Both the position numbers and the translations under genes were made by a program. A stretch of DNA of 7,838 bases from Planctomycetaceae bacterium UBA4732 (GTDB taxonomy: Bacteria; Planctomycetota; Planctomycetia; Gemmatales; Gemmataceae). The stretch lies in NCBI GenBank assembly GCA_002404095.1, contig DHJA01000271.1, positions 36,268-44,105 of the forward strand. Direction: 5' to 3'. The notes beneath the pieces were generated by a model that worked only from the letters and a program-made list of their open reading frames with translations, ran no database searches and was not told the origin of the DNA. Shown here one piece after another: positions 6,402 to 7,838 of the stretch (the stretch's first letter is position 1; the number at the start of each line of letters is the position of its first letter).

Positions 6402-6833
6402 TCAAAAGTTGCCCGCGAGCACACTCACGTCCACGTTGAAATAGTCTGCGAATTTGCGAATCATCTGGCGGCTGAAAGGCTTCTTTCCCGCAAGAACTTC
6501 GGAGATCGTTGATTTGGAAATCATCGTGTCTCTGCGCAGTTGCGCCTGCGTGACACCCTTTGCTTCCATCAAATGGCGCAGCATATCGGCGTCCGAAGCC
6601 GGCCCGATGGCGTAGTGTTCATCCTCGTAAGCAGCGGCGAGGTCGCTGAGGGCGTCAAGGTACATCTCCTCGCCGTCGTCGAGTTCGCCTTGGGCGAGAA
6701 GGCGGTCCATGACTTTCTGAGCCTCCTGAAGATGCTCGTCGGACTTGATCGAGGCGAGTGGGAAGGCCGTCACAAGCTCCAGATAGGAGTCTCGGATCGC
6801 ACCCTTCAGGCTGAACTTCGTCTTGACCGCCAT
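6402..6833 (-). CDS. higA: HigA-family antitoxin (XRE-type helix-turn-helix)
   Basis: A 143-residue antitoxin that should bind and neutralise the HigB toxin encoded just upstream and repress their shared promoter. The N-terminal half (AFPLASIKSDEHLQEAQKVM and LDDGEEMYLDALSDLAAAYE) is the long acidic-helical region typical of this large HigA subgroup. The DNA-binding domain follows at about 83-135: DADMLRHLMEAKGVTQAQLR, then the recognition-helix region SKSTISEVLAGKK, ending in FADYFNVDVSVLAG. Only three bases separate the toxin TGA from this ATG (6833), and an AGAGGA inside the toxin's end may be the ribosome binding site, so translation is probably coupled. The toxin-first gene order is the usual HigBA arrangement. 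The protein is full length; its stop lies at the edge of the IS remnant, which apparently spared it. Confidence 0.93.
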   Translation of the reverse strand: MAVKTKFSLKGAIRDSYLELVTAFPLASIKSDEHLQEAQKVMDRLLAQGELDDGEEMYLDALSDLAAAYEDEHYAIGPASDADMLRHLMEAKGVTQAQLRRDTMISKSTISEVLAGKKPFSRQMIRKFADYFNVDVSVLAGNF

Positions 6834-6836
6834 GTG

Positions 6837-7220
6837 TCACCGTCCTCTTGGTTTTTGCGCGGCGGCTGTAGCTTTCGACTGTTTCCCTTTCTTCGGAGGG
6901 GAAGCGACGAAGCACCCGCACTCATCCTTCCACTTGTCTTCGTCGTACTCGCTGTGAGTCATCACTTTCAGGATGAAGACCTTCTGGGTCGCGTAGCGGA
7001 TGCGGGTAATCAGCCGATACTTGTTGCCGCCGATGTTGAAGACTACGCAATCGCCTACGATGCTTGCACGGGCGAACGAAGCTTTCACACCTCTCCAAGA
7101 TTGCCACGACACGCTCCTGTTGTTGACGTGCGTATACCACGCCCGGAGCGGTCCTTCGGCGTCCTCGTGGCCGGGAGACTCCCAGAACTGCTTCAGGCGA
7201 GGCTTGGAGATGACCCGCAT
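6837..7220 (-). CDS. higB: HigB-family toxin (RelE-like mRNA interferase)
   Basis: A 127-residue toxin of the HigB family, RelE-fold ribosome-associated ribonucleases that cleave translated mRNA and arrest growth. Family marks are MRVISKPRLKQFWE at the N-terminus, the AEGPLRAWY helix (21-29), the core VVFNIGGNKYRLITRI (59-74) and FILKVMTHSEYDEDKWK (82-98). The usual family core ends about there, at 95-100 residues. Here a 27-residue tail continues (CGCFVASPPKKGKQSKATAA and on to KPRGR), basic and Ala/Lys-rich with a CxC, which looks disordered. The ATG at 7220 has GAGGAG (7227-7232) six bases upstream. It heads the higBA operon, driven by the palindrome-containing promoter at 7251-7303. Confidence 0.93.
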   Translation of the reverse strand: MRVISKPRLKQFWESPGHEDAEGPLRAWYTHVNNRSVSWQSWRGVKASFARASIVGDCVVFNIGGNKYRLITRIRYATQKVFILKVMTHSEYDEDKWKDECGCFVASPPKKGKQSKATAAAQKPRGR

Positions 7221-7250
7221 CCGCTGCTCCTCGTATCGGCATCCGAGGGC

Positions 7251-7303
7251 ATTGTAGTTCGCAAAATACGAACGGTCAAGGCGAAAGTTCGTAAAACGCG
7301 AAC
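7251..7303 (-). promoter_or_regulatory. higBA promoter with twin palindromic operators
   Basis: Reading leftward, TTGACC (7279-7274) and TACAAT (7256-7251) form a near-consensus sigma70 promoter with a 17-base spacer. The spacer is exactly the 17-bp palindrome GTTCG-N7-CGAAC at 7257-7273. A second copy, GTTCGTAAAACGCGAAC, lies at 7287-7303, 30 bp upstream (about three helical turns), just outside the -35 box. Transcription should start near 7244, giving a leader of about 24 bases. HigA is the obvious candidate to bind these sites, blocking RNA polymerase and autoregulating the operon. A related sequence CGAAAGTTC recurs at 7282-7290 and 7313-7321, possibly a weaker third half-site. The layout is seen in the sequence; binding by HigA is inferred. 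Confidence 0.8.
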
Positions 7304-7364
7304 GGCCGGTTACGAAAGTTCAAGCAAGCCCATGCGGTGATTTCATGGCGCCAGCATACTTCCC

Positions 7365-7577
7365 TCAGGTGGAGGCACTCCGCGACACCGAAACATCGGC
7401 CTTCATCCACAACAAAGGCAGGCTTCCGCGTAAGTAAGACCCCACCCATGTCAGAGCCAGCAGGATACTAGGGAAGATGAAGTCCTGATTGTGGGCCATG
7501 TTGATGCAGATCACGCCGCCCCAAAAGCCGCTCGTGACCAGACCTCCCAGCGGCGAGGTCCAGGGGATCAAAAGAGA
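7365..7577 (-). pseudogene. C-terminal fragment of a DoxX-like membrane protein
   Basis: About 70 codons ending at a TGA (7365-7367) read SLLIPWTSPLGGLVTSGFWG, then GVICINMAHN, IFPSILLALTWVGSYLRG and SLPLLWMKAD. The pattern of an IPxTSPLG motif, a Gly-rich membrane helix, a short polar turn and a second helix ending in YLR resembles the end of small four-helix DoxX-like proteins, whose function is mostly unknown. The N-terminal two helices are missing: upstream codons in the open frame (back to 7787) are polar, unrelated in character and overlap the transposase gene on the other strand. I infer that an insertion sequence cut the gene somewhere between about 7575 and 7625. The family call rests on remembered patterns. 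Confidence 0.45.
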
Positions 7578-7742
7578 TAAGGGGTCGGGAATCAATAGTG
7601 TTCGGCTCACCTCTTGCTTCCTGGACGAGCGGGTCGGGGGCGAGCATTTTTTCCCAAATTCCCGCGCTTTTCCACTTACGTCCGGCACGCTTTTTGCGCA
7701 TGATTCTCCGCAGTTGTTATGGCCCGCTGGGCGGAGAACTCC
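7578..7742. other. Probable left end of an insertion sequence, boundary unresolved
   Basis: This stretch lies between the truncated membrane-protein fragment and the transposase start. It is more AT-rich than most of the window around 7640-7700 (a T6 run, several CTTTT runs). No coding region is convincing here. It should contain the left terminal inverted repeat and the transposase promoter, but the matching right end is outside the window, so the repeat cannot be recognised. A short stem-loop (CACGC and GCG around T5) sits near 7686-7699. Confidence 0.35.
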
Positions 7743-7838
7743 ATGGCGCAGCCACGCCGCGCTGACATCCGTGACAAGGACCTCCACGGCCTGAAGTACT
7801 TCCGGCTCGTCGGGCCGCTGCTCGAACGCCTCCAGAGC
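7743..7838 (+). CDS. Transposase, N-terminal part (runs off window)
   Basis: The first 32 residues of a gene that continues past the right edge: MAQPRRADIRDKDLHGLKYF then RLVGPLLERLQS. This recalls the N-terminus of IS4-type DDE transposases common in planctomycetes, which begin with a short basic leader and then a 'LKYFxLxxPLLERL' helix; no catalytic residue is inside the window, so the call depends on that resemblance. GGAGA lies 7 bases before the ATG at 7743. A second in-frame ATG at 7719 would add eight residues but has no such site. Its position beside a truncated gene supports an insertion sequence. Confidence 0.55.
   Translation, partial: MAQPRRADIRDKDLHGLKYFRLVGPLLERLQS

Noticed and set aside
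6326..6406. Target-site duplication around the miniature IS
   Set aside because: The three to five bases on either side do not match convincingly for any choice of element ends.
7257..7321. CRISPR-like repeats (GTTCG/CGAAC units about 30 bp apart)
   Set aside because: There are only two full copies, each 17 bp, placed exactly on promoter elements; the operator explanation fits better and no cas gene is present.
6540..7340. Rightward 266-codon frame across higBA
   Set aside because: It is antisense to both toxin and antitoxin genes, which have family motifs, coupled spacing and a promoter.
7489..7794. Rightward frame across the fragment and IS start
   Set aside because: It has no ribosome binding site, low-complexity composition, and overlaps the better-supported transposase start in another frame.

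Overview
This is a GC-rich bacterial window whose gene content and style point to a planctomycete, perhaps near Gemmataceae. That placement is inferred from overall impression (secreted, signal-peptide-bearing proteins of unknown function, intergenic palindromes, a remnant-rich transposase neighbourhood) and not from a marker gene. No rRNA, tRNA or CRISPR array was seen.

Left part (1-3453). A perfect 22-bp hairpin palindrome and a 14-bp tandem repeat sit at the left edge. Next comes a leftward gene for a secreted zinc metallopeptidase with HEFGH and a downstream TTEGVA glutamate, of M2/M3-like type. A divergent 228-bp spacer separates it from a rightward gene for an integral-membrane sterol desaturase/fatty acid hydroxylase family protein carrying the full set of histidine boxes. 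A second, larger imperfect palindrome (3263-3332) follows the hydroxylase gene.

Middle (3454-5909). Two tandem rightward genes encode related small exported proteins that share an FxI-x-x-PGFYxxRVET motif and a C-terminal H-x-x-FAA[L/I]D block; I cannot assign them a function. They converge on a leftward cluster encoding a PaiB-type FMN-binding protein, a GNAT acetyltransferase four bases downstream, and a stand-alone MoaD/ThiS-type sulfur carrier ending in Gly-Gly. The carrier most likely starts at a GTG that a wider reading frame hides.

Right part (5944-7838). This is a scrapyard of mobile and defence DNA. It contains the last ~130 codons of a type I restriction HsdR subunit, cut exactly at a 61-65 bp miniature element made of two facing insertion-sequence ends. 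Beyond that lies an apparently intact HigB-HigA toxin-antitoxin operon with a very readable promoter: a 17-bp palindromic operator exactly fills the -35/-10 spacer, and a second copy lies 30 bp upstream. Then comes the C-terminal end of what looks like a DoxX-like membrane protein, apparently cut by an insertion sequence whose transposase starts at 7743 and runs off the window.

No convincing new multi-gene system is visible. The best candidates for something undescribed are the tandem exported paralogues, the two intergenic palindromes, and the HsdR/miniature-IS/HigBA junction.
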